Origin: Fredinandcohnia onubensis
GTDB lineage: Bacteria > Bacillota > Bacilli > Bacillales > Bacillaceae_L
Assembly (NCBI RefSeq): GCF_002734285.1
Contig: NZ_NSEA01000014.1
Span: 177,380-241,379, forward strand
Direction of reading: 5' to 3'
Length of the DNA stretch: 64,000 nt
Positions 16,897 through 24,361 of this stretch are shown piece after piece. The notes beneath the pieces are model-generated. The model saw only the letters and a program-made list of their open reading frames with translations, searched no databases and had not been told where the DNA came from. Numbering within the stretch: the stretch's first letter is position 1; each line of letters opens with the position of its first letter. Made by a program: the position numbers and the translations under genes.

Positions 16897-17460
16897 TTGG
16901 ATTTACAACAACGTCTCGGCAGCATAAATGAACAAAAACGCTCTTTTATTATGGGAACGACTGAATGTATAAATGACCAGTGGATCTTCTTTGATGCAGA
17001 AACAGATGAAGCATCTATGCTTGAAGAAATGATTGGGAAGGAAGTAGAAGTTTTCACTTTGAACAAATGGGAAAAAGGCATTTTTGTGGAGGATGGCCTT
17101 ATCCAAATGAATAATTATTTTTACAAGCTTGATAATGGGGACTGCCTTCGTTTTCGTAAAAAATTATCACTTGCCTATAAGGAACTTTTGGAGAATTTCT
17201 CAGAAGATCAGTTTTTGCGCTTTACGTCTACCTTAAATAAACTTTCCTTCTCATTATATGATTGCATCCATTGTCATAATCAATTGATGTACCAACTAGA
17301 CAATGATGAAAATGAGGGTGTTAATTTTATCATGTTTGATAATACAGAAATGCTCCTATCTGTTCACCATCACTTTTCACGAGGAAAATTAAAGAAGGAT
17401 CGTTTTGAATTTACGTTAGCAAATGGAAAGAGAGCGGTTCTTTCAACACTATGCAAATAA
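16897..17460 (+). CDS. Conserved hypothetical protein (possibly DUF2777/YisN-like)
   Basis: A soluble 187-residue protein beginning with a TTG start at 16897, 7 bases after GGAGG; it reads M-D-L-Q-Q-R-L-G-S-I-N. The longer frame from 16876 covers the Shine-Dalgarno. Residues ~40-90 look like a small beta barrel (GKEVEVFTLNKWEKGIFVED), the middle contains SLYDCIHCHNQLMYQ with a CxxC pair and nearby His, and the C-terminus is beta-rich. Location in the yis neighbourhood suggests a relation to YisN/DUF2777, which I hold loosely. No catalytic motif is recognised; the Cys/His cluster could bind metal. Confidence 0.72.
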   Translation: MDLQQRLGSINEQKRSFIMGTTECINDQWIFFDAETDEASMLEEMIGKEVEVFTLNKWEKGIFVEDGLIQMNNYFYKLDNGDCLRFRKKLSLAYKELLENFSEDQFLRFTSTLNKLSFSLYDCIHCHNQLMYQLDNDENEGVNFIMFDNTEMLLSVHHHFSRGKLKKDRFEFTLANGKRAVLSTLCK

Positions 17461-17464
17461 TAAT

Positions 17465-17500
17465 AGGGCTGTTCATCCGTGAACGGCCCTTTTTATTTTT
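17465..17500. terminator. Terminator between the hypothetical gene and the GGDEF-EAL gene
   Basis: AGGGCTGTTCA (17465-17475) pairs with TGAACGGCCCT (17480-17490) around a TCCG loop, followed by TTTTATTTTT. The genes converge. Confidence 0.85.
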
Positions 17501-18947
17501 ACAATGCCTTAAGTTTAGTTAATCCATTCTCAAATTCTTCACTTTTCATTGGCTTGTCAATATAAAATCCTTGTGCATAATGGCAATCAAGTTCTTTTAG
17601 TAATTCGATTTGCTCATCGGTTTCAACACCTTCTGCCACTACCTTTACAGATAAACCATGCCCCATCGTAATAATCGCCTTAACGATCGCAATATCAGAG
17701 GTATTGACCCTCAGATTATTAATAAAGGTCCGATCAATTTTCAAGGTATTGATAGGTAAATCCTTCAAATAACTTAAAGATGAATAACCCGTTCCAAAAT
17801 CATCAATAGACACCTTTACACCGAGCTTTTGCAGCTCTTTCATCACAATTACACTGTGTGTGATATTTCGAAGCATCACACCTTCTGTGAGCTCAAGTGT
17901 TAAAAATTGCGGTGGAAGACCTGTTTCTAATAATGCCTCCTTCACCTCATCGATAAAGCTAATTTGTTGAAACTGATTAGCAGATACATTAACGGCAATG
18001 GTTAAATAATCATACCCCATATCATGCCATTTTTTATTTTCCTGACAGGCTTTTGTTAAAACCCATTTGCCGATATCATGAATCAAACCTGTTTCTTCAG
18101 CTAATGGAATGAATTCCCCTGGTGAAACTAGTCCAAGCTTTGGATGTTCCCATCTTAAGAGAGCTTCACTGCCATAGACCCTTCCTGAGGCTAAATCTAT
18201 AAGGGGCTGGTAGCATAAATGAAATTCACCTTTCTCAAGGGCTCTGCGCAAATAACCTTCGAGCTCAAGTTTATACAAAACTTGCTGATTCATTTCCGCC
18301 CGGTAAAATTTCATTTTGTTTCCGCCCTGCTGCTTTGCAAGGTTCATCGCGGTATCAGCATGCTTAAATAGCAATTCAGTTGTTATACCATCATTAGGAT
18401 AAAAACTAGCTCCAATACTACCCGTTAAAAAGAACTCACGTGCTTCAAACATAATTGGTTTGGCGATATCATGCAAAAGATTTTGTCCAAGGTCAACAAT
18501 CTTTTCAACCTCAACATCATTGGTTATTAGAATCGTAAATTTATCACCGCTAAATCTTGCAAGATAGCTCTTATTGGGGAGTAACGCTTTAATGCGATTT
18601 GCAAGTTCCTTTAATATAATATCTCCCGCATAATGTCCTACTGTATCATTGATAATTTTAAAACGGTCTAAATCTATAAATAACACAGCAAATTTAATAT
18701 GTTTCTTTTTCTGCTTAAACCTTTTCACATATGCCTCTACTTGATTCGTAAAAAGCTGACGATTCGGTAAGCCAGTATCAGCATCATAAAAGGCTAAACG
18801 CGTAATCTTTTCCTTAGCCTTTTTTTCATAAAAAGCCTCAATATTTTTAATTTTTTCGGTAGTAAGTTGGTGTTGCTCTATTAATTCAATGATATCTATC
18901 AATTGTTTATATACAAAGCTATTCGTTCTCAATACGAGATTCACCAC
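17499..18947 (-). CDS. GGDEF-EAL protein, probable c-di-GMP phosphodiesterase
   Basis: This 482-residue cytoplasmic protein has a short helical N-terminus (~1-50), a GGDEF domain (DADTGLPNR, LFIDLDRFK) and a C-terminal EAL domain. The GGDEF active-site motif is SGDKF at residues 133-137, so cyclase activity is doubtful; a GTP-binding regulatory role is possible. The EAL residues are intact: EALLRW (261-266), NVSANQF, LELTEG, DDFGTGYSS, TLKIDRTFI, VAEGVE and QGFYIDKP. It is therefore expected to hydrolyse c-di-GMP. There is no membrane segment or PAS domain. The GTG start follows TGAGGGAAAAAGA. Confidence 0.88.
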   Translation of the reverse strand: MVNLVLRTNSFVYKQLIDIIELIEQHQLTTEKIKNIEAFYEKKAKEKITRLAFYDADTGLPNRQLFTNQVEAYVKRFKQKKKHIKFAVLFIDLDRFKIINDTVGHYAGDIILKELANRIKALLPNKSYLARFSGDKFTILITNDVEVEKIVDLGQNLLHDIAKPIMFEAREFFLTGSIGASFYPNDGITTELLFKHADTAMNLAKQQGGNKMKFYRAEMNQQVLYKLELEGYLRRALEKGEFHLCYQPLIDLASGRVYGSEALLRWEHPKLGLVSPGEFIPLAEETGLIHDIGKWVLTKACQENKKWHDMGYDYLTIAVNVSANQFQQISFIDEVKEALLETGLPPQFLTLELTEGVMLRNITHSVIVMKELQKLGVKVSIDDFGTGYSSLSYLKDLPINTLKIDRTFINNLRVNTSDIAIVKAIITMGHGLSVKVVAEGVETDEQIELLKELDCHYAQGFYIDKPMKSEEFENGLTKLKAL

Positions 18948-19024
18948 TCTTTTTCCCTCAAGAAGTATGTATATCTATTCATAAAGATAGCATAGATTTT
19001 GTCGAAAAACATAGAAAAGAAAAG

Positions 19025-19056
19025 AAAAAGCCACCCAGATTGGTAGCTTTTTCACA
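19025..19056 (-). terminator. Intrinsic terminator after yisL
   Basis: On the minus strand AAAAAGCTACC pairs with GGTGGCTTTTT around a short loop and is followed by CTTTTC. Confidence 0.75.
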
Positions 19057-19062
19057 AATTTT

Positions 19063-19422
19063 TTAGAAACTCCACATACCGAGTGGAAGTTTTGCTCCTA
19101 ACACAATGGTTAAGATTAATACAATAATAAACAATACCCAGAAGAGTCCAGTTGATTTTCCCTTGCCGGAACGTGCTAAAATCATTTCCATAAATCCAAT
19201 CGTTAATACGCCAAGTATTGCTTTTCCTATGTATTCACCGTTAATCTCAAATACACTAAATAAAAGCAGTAAACCGGTTGCTAAAATGAATAAATAAAAT
19301 AAACGTAATGTCATTTTAACAATCTTTTGAGATTTTTCTTTTCCAGCCTTATTTAAAACTGTTGCTGCAATCACAAAAAGAATAATAGCAACTACCCAAG
19401 AGGTAACATGTGCGTGTGTCAT
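19063..19422 (-). CDS. yisL: YisL/UPF0344 membrane protein
   Basis: This 119-residue protein has four predicted transmembrane helices (WVVAIILFVIAATVLNKA, LRLFYLFILATGLLLLFSVF, KAILGVLTIGFMEMIL, GLFWVLFIIVLILTIVLGA) and an N-terminal MTHAHVTSW. The HAH-x-x-SW start and the GFMEMIL segment are typical of UPF0344/YisL. Function is unknown. The ATG has AGGAGGAGTA upstream. It lies next to yisK as in B. subtilis but is separated by 136 bases, so probably a separate transcript. Confidence 0.92.
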   Translation of the reverse strand: MTHAHVTSWVVAIILFVIAATVLNKAGKEKSQKIVKMTLRLFYLFILATGLLLLFSVFEINGEYIGKAILGVLTIGFMEMILARSGKGKSTGLFWVLFIIVLILTIVLGAKLPLGMWSF

Positions 19423-19558
19423 GTACTACTCCTCCTTTTCTTTTTTATTCCAGAGATTATCATAGCATGTTTATCAGGAATTTCAAAAGGTTACATCTAT
19501 CCTTTTTCACTGTGCACATAGTAAATATGTCTTTTTTGTGAAATCCTATTCCTTTCAA

Positions 19559-20464
19559 TTATTCCTCAATTTTATTTCGCAATGTTCCAAGGCCATCAAT
19601 TGTAATTTCAATGACGTCTCCACCTTTTAAGAAACGTGGAGGATTAAAACCTTTACCCACTCCTGATGGTGTTCCTGTAGCAATAATATCTCCAGCTTCA
19701 AGCGTCATTCCCTGTGAAATGACCGAAATAATCGTTTCAATCGGGAAAATCAATTGACTAGTATTACCTGACTGACGAACCTCCCCATTTACCTTCGTTT
19801 TTACTGACAGAATACTCGGATCTGTAATCAACGATTTATGTACTAGCACTGGACCCATTGGACATGTCGTATCTAGGCTTTTTCCAAGAAAAAATTGTTT
19901 ATGTTTTGATTGAATATCACGGGCTGTTATATCGTTTAAGATTGTATATCCAAAAACATAGTCAAAAGCTTCACTTTCTTTAATGCCTCGACCAGTTTTA
20001 CCAATAACAACTGCTAACTCTCCTTCGTAATCTAACTGTTCAGTGATATGTTTATGATTTAGCACAGTTTCTTCTGGACCAACTACTGTTGTTGGTGTTT
20101 TTGTGAACATTACAACATGCTCGGGGATATCTTTTGCACTTCCCATTTCAATAACGTGTTCTGCATAATTTTTGCCGACACAGAAAATATTTTTGCTCGG
20201 TCTTGGAATTGGAGCATTTAACGTAATTTCTTCAATGGGATAAATACAATCAGTATCAGGATTTTCGCGAACCCACAATTCAATCTCCCGAACTCTCTCA
20301 AGACACTCCTCCCCTTGAGTAATCGCTTCGATCATTGTTTCTGGAATAGTTGTTGTGCCCTTCATTTTCAATTCAGCAACTTTTACATCTATAACTTGAT
20401 TAAGCTGCTCGTTTACAATTCCAATAAATTGTTTTCCATTCTTTTCAGCTGTTACAAACCTCAT
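19559..20464 (-). CDS. yisK: Fumarylacetoacetate hydrolase-family protein, YisK
   Basis: This 301-residue protein has an N-terminal lid-like domain (~1-90) and a C-terminal FAH catalytic domain. The Mg2+-binding set is visible: NYAEHVIEMG, LDYEGELAVVIGK (Glu pair), NDITARDIQ, GKSLDTTCPMGP and IATGTPSGVG. In B. subtilis YisK has oxaloacetate decarboxylase activity and links to cell-shape phenotypes through Mbl; the same chemistry is likely. I start at ATG 20462-20464 (M-R-F-V-T) with AGAGGTG at good spacing; ATG 20470 and GTG 20473 also fit in frame. Confidence 0.88.
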   Translation of the reverse strand: MRFVTAEKNGKQFIGIVNEQLNQVIDVKVAELKMKGTTTIPETMIEAITQGEECLERVREIELWVRENPDTDCIYPIEEITLNAPIPRPSKNIFCVGKNYAEHVIEMGSAKDIPEHVVMFTKTPTTVVGPEETVLNHKHITEQLDYEGELAVVIGKTGRGIKESEAFDYVFGYTILNDITARDIQSKHKQFFLGKSLDTTCPMGPVLVHKSLITDPSILSVKTKVNGEVRQSGNTSQLIFPIETIISVISQGMTLEAGDIIATGTPSGVGKGFNPPRFLKGGDVIEITIDGLGTLRNKIEE

Positions 20465-20583
20465 TTTCATCACCTCTTATTTAGTCTTTTACTTAATTCT
20501 ATTTTAGATGTTGAATTTCCTCTTTCTATACTTTTTGTTGAATTTTGTATGTTTTTGTAACATTATAAGATGTTTTAGCGAAC

Positions 20584-20614
20584 TTGTTTTAATCCCTGTA
20601 AAGGCAGGTATAAT
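20584..20614 (+). promoter_or_regulatory. Possible sigma-A promoter for yisI
   Basis: A perfect TATAAT at 20609-20614 lies 80 bases before yisI. The best -35 (TTGTTT, 20584-20589) is at a long 19-base spacing, so promoter strength or an activator requirement is uncertain. Confidence 0.4.
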
Positions 20615-20694
20615 AATGGTACAAGGCTTGTATGTACTACTTTAGTCTAAGCATTCATGATTATAATGTACTATAAAAAATTGGAGAAATGAAA

Positions 20695-20862
20695 ATGTTC
20701 ATGTTGAAGATTGCAATTGAATTAAAACGCCGAAGAATGACAGTTTTAGCAAATCGGCACGGCTTTACTGCTTGGGAGACAGTAAAGTGTAGTCAAGAGT
20801 TAGATCAATTATTGAATATTTATCAAAAGACAAAACAGAAAAAATTAAAAATGGTAAACTAA
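20695..20862 (+). CDS. yisI: Spo0E-family aspartyl phosphatase, YisI
   Basis: A 55-residue helical hairpin protein: the first helix contains KIAIELKRRRMTVLA, and the second has the Spo0E signature SQELDQLLNIYQK, where Ser/Gln/Glu/Asp contact the response-regulator active site. Spo0E-type phosphatases remove phosphate from Spo0A~P and delay sporulation; B. subtilis YisI acts this way and sits in the same place next to gerP. The frame is below usual ORF-finder thresholds. ATG 20695 is 8 bases after TTGGAG; ATG 20689 in frame is an alternative. A hairpin terminator follows. Confidence 0.9.
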   Translation: MFMLKIAIELKRRRMTVLANRHGFTAWETVKCSQELDQLLNIYQKTKQKKLKMVN

Positions 20863-20868
20863 AAAAGA

Positions 20869-20898
20869 CTATTCGCATTAGCGAATAGCCTTTTTTCT
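20869..20898. terminator. Bidirectional terminator whose loop holds the DUF418 stop codon
   Basis: CTATTCGC (20869-20876) pairs with GCGAATAG (20881-20888) around ATTA, then CCTTTTTTC. The opposite strand also has a run of T (TCTTTTTTAG). The TAA of the converging DUF418 gene (20878-20880) lies in the loop. Confidence 0.85.
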
Positions 20899-22074
20899 TA
20901 TATCAACCTTATTAGCATATGTTAATGTTCTCCAAACCCATTCAAATGGACCGAATCGGAATTTTTTCAACCAGAAATAACTTAGGATGATCTGAACAAT
21001 GTAAATACCAATAGTTAGAAGGAAACCTGTAAATGGCTGTAGCTTGCCATATAATCCAAAACCATATCCATAAAACAATATGGTACAGACTATTGATTGG
21101 AACAGATAATTACTCAGCGAAAGCCTTCCAACAAGAGCTAATGGAGATAACAGCCTTTTCCAAACGGGTAATCTCATTAACAGGACTATCGATGTCGCAT
21201 ATAAAAGGGCAGTGCTCGGACCGCCAATTGTATCCTGTAAATAATCAGTTGCCGGATTTTTAGCCGTGTAATAGGGGAGCAGTTTCAAAGGAACCCCAAT
21301 TACCAGTGAGATCAACCAAAGAATCTTAACCTTCTTAACGTCCTCATCACGGCCTTCAAACCATTTTTTCTTAGCGATAAAGGCACCTAGGAGGAACATT
21401 GGTAGCAAAGTAATAATCATTACAAATATGCTTGCAACGTTATTAACAAAGTACCAATCTTGAAATCTTTGAATCGTAATCTCCCAAAATCCACCGTTTG
21501 CATAAATTTCTGCTGATTTTAAAGCAAGCTGTTCATTGTACATAACAGCATTTAATCCTGGTTCAAACAAGACCGCTACAAACATAAGTCCACCAAGAAC
21601 TACATTTGGTACAAAGATAAGGACTAATGCCCAAATAAGCAAGGTAATCGGCTTTGCTTTATGGAACAATAATAAAATAGCGCCAATTACAGCATAGGTG
21701 ATTAAAATATCACCGTGCCAAACGAAAAATGCATGTAAACATCCAAAAAGTAATAGCACAATTAATCTTCTTGAAATCAATGGATAAAACGAATAGCCTT
21801 TAGCAATCGCTCTTTCCTTAAACAAAATAAAACCAAAGCCAAATAGAAAAGAAAATAAAGTATAAAAACTGGCTTGTGCAAAAATATCAATAATACTATT
21901 TGTCCACTGATTGAGTTCCCCTGTCCACCATGTTTCTGGATTTAAATAGAGAATGGGTGCAAAAAACGATGGCATATTGACAAAAAATATCCCTAATATC
22001 GCTAACCCTCTTATCACATCAATTGAGTGAATCCGCTCTGCTCCTAATACGGGACTTAATCGTTCATTACTCAT
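20878..22074 (-). CDS. DUF418 family polytopic membrane protein
   Basis: This 398-residue protein begins ERIHSIDVIRGLAILGIFFVN, the classic opening of DUF418/YeiB proteins related to heparan-alpha-glucosaminide acetyltransferase-type membrane acyltransferases. It has about ten hydrophobic helices, FGFGFILFKERA, a mid-protein RRLIVLLLFGCLHAFFVWHG (conserved His/Asp pair) and a C-terminal GRLSLSNYLFQSI plus FGPFEWVWRTLTY. B. subtilis YxaH and YrkO are relatives. A role in transferring acyl or small groups across the membrane is inferred only. Its 3' end overlaps the yisI terminator. The start at 22074 follows AAGGAGTTGT. Confidence 0.9.
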   Translation of the reverse strand: MSNERLSPVLGAERIHSIDVIRGLAILGIFFVNMPSFFAPILYLNPETWWTGELNQWTNSIIDIFAQASFYTLFSFLFGFGFILFKERAIAKGYSFYPLISRRLIVLLLFGCLHAFFVWHGDILITYAVIGAILLLFHKAKPITLLIWALVLIFVPNVVLGGLMFVAVLFEPGLNAVMYNEQLALKSAEIYANGGFWEITIQRFQDWYFVNNVASIFVMIITLLPMFLLGAFIAKKKWFEGRDEDVKKVKILWLISLVIGVPLKLLPYYTAKNPATDYLQDTIGGPSTALLYATSIVLLMRLPVWKRLLSPLALVGRLSLSNYLFQSIVCTILFYGYGFGLYGKLQPFTGFLLTIGIYIVQIILSYFWLKKFRFGPFEWVWRTLTYANKVDIRKKAIR

Positions 22075-22189
22075 TCATACAACTCCTTACCACTTTTACA
22101 TACATTCGATTATAAGAGAACTAAATTGGAAACACTAGAAAAATTTTCTAATTTTGATTTTAGACTTCAGAGGACTATGTTAAAAAATC

Positions 22190-22217
22190 ACATCTTCTGG
22201 GCATTTCTCATAGAATA
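22190..22217 (+). promoter_or_regulatory. Predicted sigma-K promoter for the gerP operon
   Basis: CATAGAATA at 22209-22217 matches the sigma-K -10 consensus CATAnnnTA. An AC pair at 22190-22191 sits 17 bases upstream, where sigma-K promoters have AC. The gerP operon of B. subtilis is known to be mother-cell expressed under sigma-K, so position and sequence agree. Confidence 0.65.
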
Positions 22218-22295
22218 AAAAAACTGTTAATATCCGTACAGATGTTATCACTATTCGTAATTCTTCAAATTCGTTTTGTAAAAGGGTGTTTTTGT

Positions 22296-22517
22296 ATGCC
22301 AGCAATCGTAGGAGCCGTAAAAGTAAATAGTGTTGGAAATAGCAGTGTCTTCAATATTGGTGATGTCTTTCAAATCTCCCCTACCAGCACTGCTAAGACT
22401 TTTGCAGGGGCTGGCTCATTTAATACAGGGGATGGTCTTCGAGTCTATAATAATCAAAGTGTTACGAACACTTACGATACAGATAAAATTGACAATGTCA
22501 TTGTTGGGAATGCTTAA
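22296..22517 (+). CDS. gerPA: Spore germination protein GerPA
   Basis: A 73-residue protein starting [19 protein letters not shown], with IGDVFQISP, a [11 protein letters not shown] core and C-terminal VIVGNA. It shares this Gly/Asn/Ser-rich pattern with GerPF. GerP proteins are spore coat components that let nutrient germinants reach their receptors in the inner membrane. The ATG at 22296 follows AAAAGGGTG; the longer frame from 22242 has no Shine-Dalgarno. First gene of gerPA-F. Confidence 0.94.
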   Translation: MPAIVGAVKVNSVGNSSVFNIGDVFQISPTSTAKTFAGAGSFNTGDGLRVYNNQSVTNTYDTDKIDNVIVGNA

Positions 22518-22531
22518 GGAGGGATGAGGAC

Positions 22532-22750
22532 ATGAACTTTTATATTAACCAAAGTATTTGTATTCATACATTGCGAGTAGGCAGTGTTAGTAATTCATCG
22601 GTATTACAAATTGGAAGCGCTGGTCTGATAAAGCCATCATCTCACCTTTATAACACAGGAGAATTTACGGAACCAGCTCCAGAAATCGAAGCTAAAACCT
22701 CACCTGGTACAAAACCAAACGTTCCACTTGTTGCACCAACTCCTTCATAG
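22532..22750 (+). CDS. gerPB: Spore germination protein GerPB
   Basis: A 72-residue protein beginning MNFYINQSICIHTLRVGSVS, with SSVLQIGSAGLIKPSSHLYNTG, the GerPB/PE-type repeat also present in GerPD and GerPE. Its C-terminus is Pro-rich. A strong GGAGGGATGAGG precedes the ATG. The stop codon is followed at once by the left arm of a perfect inverted repeat that overlaps the gerPC start. Confidence 0.92.
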   Translation: MNFYINQSICIHTLRVGSVSNSSVLQIGSAGLIKPSSHLYNTGEFTEPAPEIEAKTSPGTKPNVPLVAPTPS

Positions 22751-22815
22751 GCATTCACCCATATTAATGTGCATGCATACTGTAAACCATAAATGTTTAT
22801 AGAAAGGGTGAATGC
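22751..22815 (+). promoter_or_regulatory. Intercistronic hairpin covering the gerPC start region
   Basis: GCATTCACCC (22751-22760) and GGGTGAATGC (22806-22815) are perfectly complementary. Folding would bury the gerPC Shine-Dalgarno (GGGTG) and the ATG at 22812. The enclosed 45 bases contain a second small hairpin (TAAAC/GTTTA). It could lower gerPC translation or act as an RNA-processing site within the operon. Confidence 0.55.
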
Positions 22816-22817
22816 CG

Positions 22818-23444
22818 TTGTACACTTATCCTTATGAAATCAACTCTTATATCCGAAGCCTTCATTACTATATCGAACAACAGAATCAACGAATCGCACA
22901 ATTAGAAGAGACACTGCAGCTCATCCAGGGAGAACTTAAAGAAATCAAGAATAAGCCAACCACTCATATAGAAAAAATCGAATATAAATTTGATCAACTT
23001 AAGGTTGAAACGTTAGAAGGTACATTAAATATCGGATTAAACCCTATGAACGGAGAACAAATTGAAGATTTTGCAGTTTCACAAAGTAAGATGAATATAC
23101 CTGACGTCCGACATACCCATAAAGACTTAATTGGTGAAATTGAAAATGAAATTGATGAATACTTAAGTAATGATTGCTCGGTTTATATCCAAAGTAAGTT
23201 AAACCAACAAAGGACTTCAATCCCTGACGAGCATGTTCAGTTTGTTGTAGAAGATATTCGTAATCAAATCAATGAACGGATTATTTTTTATTTAGAACAA
23301 AAGCAAGCTGAACTCCAAGATCCTACACGGATACATGAGGTATATTCAGCCATTGTTGACAGAATAAAAATGGATATTCAAAACTCAATTACAGCTTATC
23401 TGAATAATCTTCCAGATAATTTGAAAGAAGGTCAAAATACATGA
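22818..23444 (+). CDS. gerPC: Spore germination protein GerPC
   Basis: This ~208-residue protein has an N-terminal coiled coil (YYIEQQNQRIAQLEETLQLI), the characteristic IEKIEYKFDQLKVETLEGTL segment followed by LNIGLNP, and a long helical C-terminal half. It is the only GerP protein with this architecture and is thought to be needed for assembly of the others. Start choice: ATG 22812 lies only 3 bases after AAAGGG, while TTG 22818 has normal spacing, so I use TTG. Its TGA overlaps the gerPD ATG (ATGA). Confidence 0.9.
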   Translation: MYTYPYEINSYIRSLHYYIEQQNQRIAQLEETLQLIQGELKEIKNKPTTHIEKIEYKFDQLKVETLEGTLNIGLNPMNGEQIEDFAVSQSKMNIPDVRHTHKDLIGEIENEIDEYLSNDCSVYIQSKLNQQRTSIPDEHVQFVVEDIRNQINERIIFYLEQKQAELQDPTRIHEVYSAIVDRIKMDIQNSITAYLNNLPDNLKEGQNT

Positions 23445-23620
23445 ACTTTACTGTTGTAAATAAAGAAATCCATGTTGGGAATATTGAAATCGTTGGAGTA
23501 TCCACTTCATCTGTTTTTATTATCGGGGACGCTAAAACAATTTCAATGGCATCTGCCTTTGATACTCCACCGGAATCATTGATTATTGGACCATACGTTC
23601 CATTAGCACCACAAGGTTGA
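23441..23620 (+). CDS. gerPD: Spore germination protein GerPD
   Basis: A 59-residue protein, MNFTVVNKEIHVGNIEIVGV then TSSVFIIGDAKTISMAS, ending in a Pro-rich tail. It matches the GerPD pattern of a short GerPB-like repeat (V-x-x-SSVFxIGD). It overlaps the gerPC stop by four bases and its own TGA overlaps a possible gerPE start (TGATG), so the three genes are translationally coupled. The Shine-Dalgarno GAAAGAAGG lies within gerPC. Confidence 0.92.
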   Translation: MNFTVVNKEIHVGNIEIVGVSTSSVFIIGDAKTISMASAFDTPPESLIIGPYVPLAPQG

Positions 23621-23625
23621 TGTCC

Positions 23626-24009
23626 ATGCAAAGAATATCCGTTGTTGACCTTATTTATGTCAATTCTGTATCTTTTAGTAGTATTTTAGAAATTGGAGAC
23701 TCCAAAAGAATCACCCCTGTTTCTCAGGCACTTGCGGTACAACGAGAGGTTCCACTTTTTTTTACAAATGAAGGGGATTTTTCACAATATCCTATTTTTT
23801 CAAGGGAACTTCCGAAAGTAAAAGTGGCCGAAACCGTTAAAATGGAGATATTTAATCAAAACCCAGTTATTAAGGTAGATACCATAAAGGTCATTGGAGT
23901 TTCGTCTGCTGCCGTTATGCAAATTGGCTCAACGGAAACCATTCATACTGAATCAAAGGTAAAACATATTCGAAAGCTCCTTGATGACAAATCAAAAACG
24001 AACAGGTAA
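23626..24009 (+). CDS. gerPE: Spore germination protein GerPE
   Basis: This ~127-residue protein contains two copies of the GerP repeat: VDLIYVNSVSFSSILEIGDS near the N-terminus and VDTIKVIGVSSAAVMQIGS near the C-terminus, separated by a less conserved linker. ATG 23626 is favoured because AAGG lies 9 bases upstream; ATG 23620, which overlaps the gerPD stop, is two codons longer and equally possible. It is the last gene before a 70-base gap to gerPF. Confidence 0.9.
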   Translation: MQRISVVDLIYVNSVSFSSILEIGDSKRITPVSQALAVQREVPLFFTNEGDFSQYPIFSRELPKVKVAETVKMEIFNQNPVIKVDTIKVIGVSSAAVMQIGSTETIHTESKVKHIRKLLDDKSKTNR

Positions 24010-24035
24010 CGAAATACCTAGTTTTTCATAAAGTA
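24009..24035 (+). promoter_or_regulatory. Possible second sigma-K promoter, upstream of gerPF
   Basis: CATAAAGTA at 24027-24035 fits CATAnnnTA, with AC at 24009-24010 sixteen bases before it. It lies in the only sizeable gap of the operon's 3' half, 45 bases before gerPF. Pattern evidence only. Confidence 0.4.
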
Positions 24036-24079
24036 GTAGTATGATAAATTAAATTGTACACTTAAAAGGATGACGCGAT

Positions 24080-24298
24080 ATGCCCTCAATAGTAGGACCA
24101 ATCAAAATAAATAGTGTCGGTGGTGGAGTTGTGAATTTCGGTGACTCCTTCTATGTTTCACCAAAGAGCACAGGCAAGACATATTCAGGCTCAGGCTCGT
24201 TGAATACAGGTGACTTTATCTGTACAAATAACGGTTTGAATGCTACAACTACAAATGATGAAGATTTTGCAGACCAACTTATAAAAAAGAATGCGTAG
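24080..24298 (+). CDS. gerPF: Spore germination protein GerPF
   Basis: A 72-residue protein that begins MPSIVGPIKINSVGGGVVNF and includes DSFYVSPKSTGKTYSGSGS, a close paralogue of GerPA. AAAAGGATGACG precedes the ATG. It ends the gerP locus; in B. subtilis yisB lies between gerPF and sbcC, whereas here that place is taken by a 53-bp tandem repeat array. Confidence 0.94.
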   Translation: MPSIVGPIKINSVGGGVVNFGDSFYVSPKSTGKTYSGSGSLNTGDFICTNNGLNATTTNDEDFADQLIKKNA

Positions 24299-24361
24299 AA
24301 AAAACTAAGAGTAAGTAATTTTAACCGATGCGATTGGCTAGATTCTTAAGCTAATGTTTTT

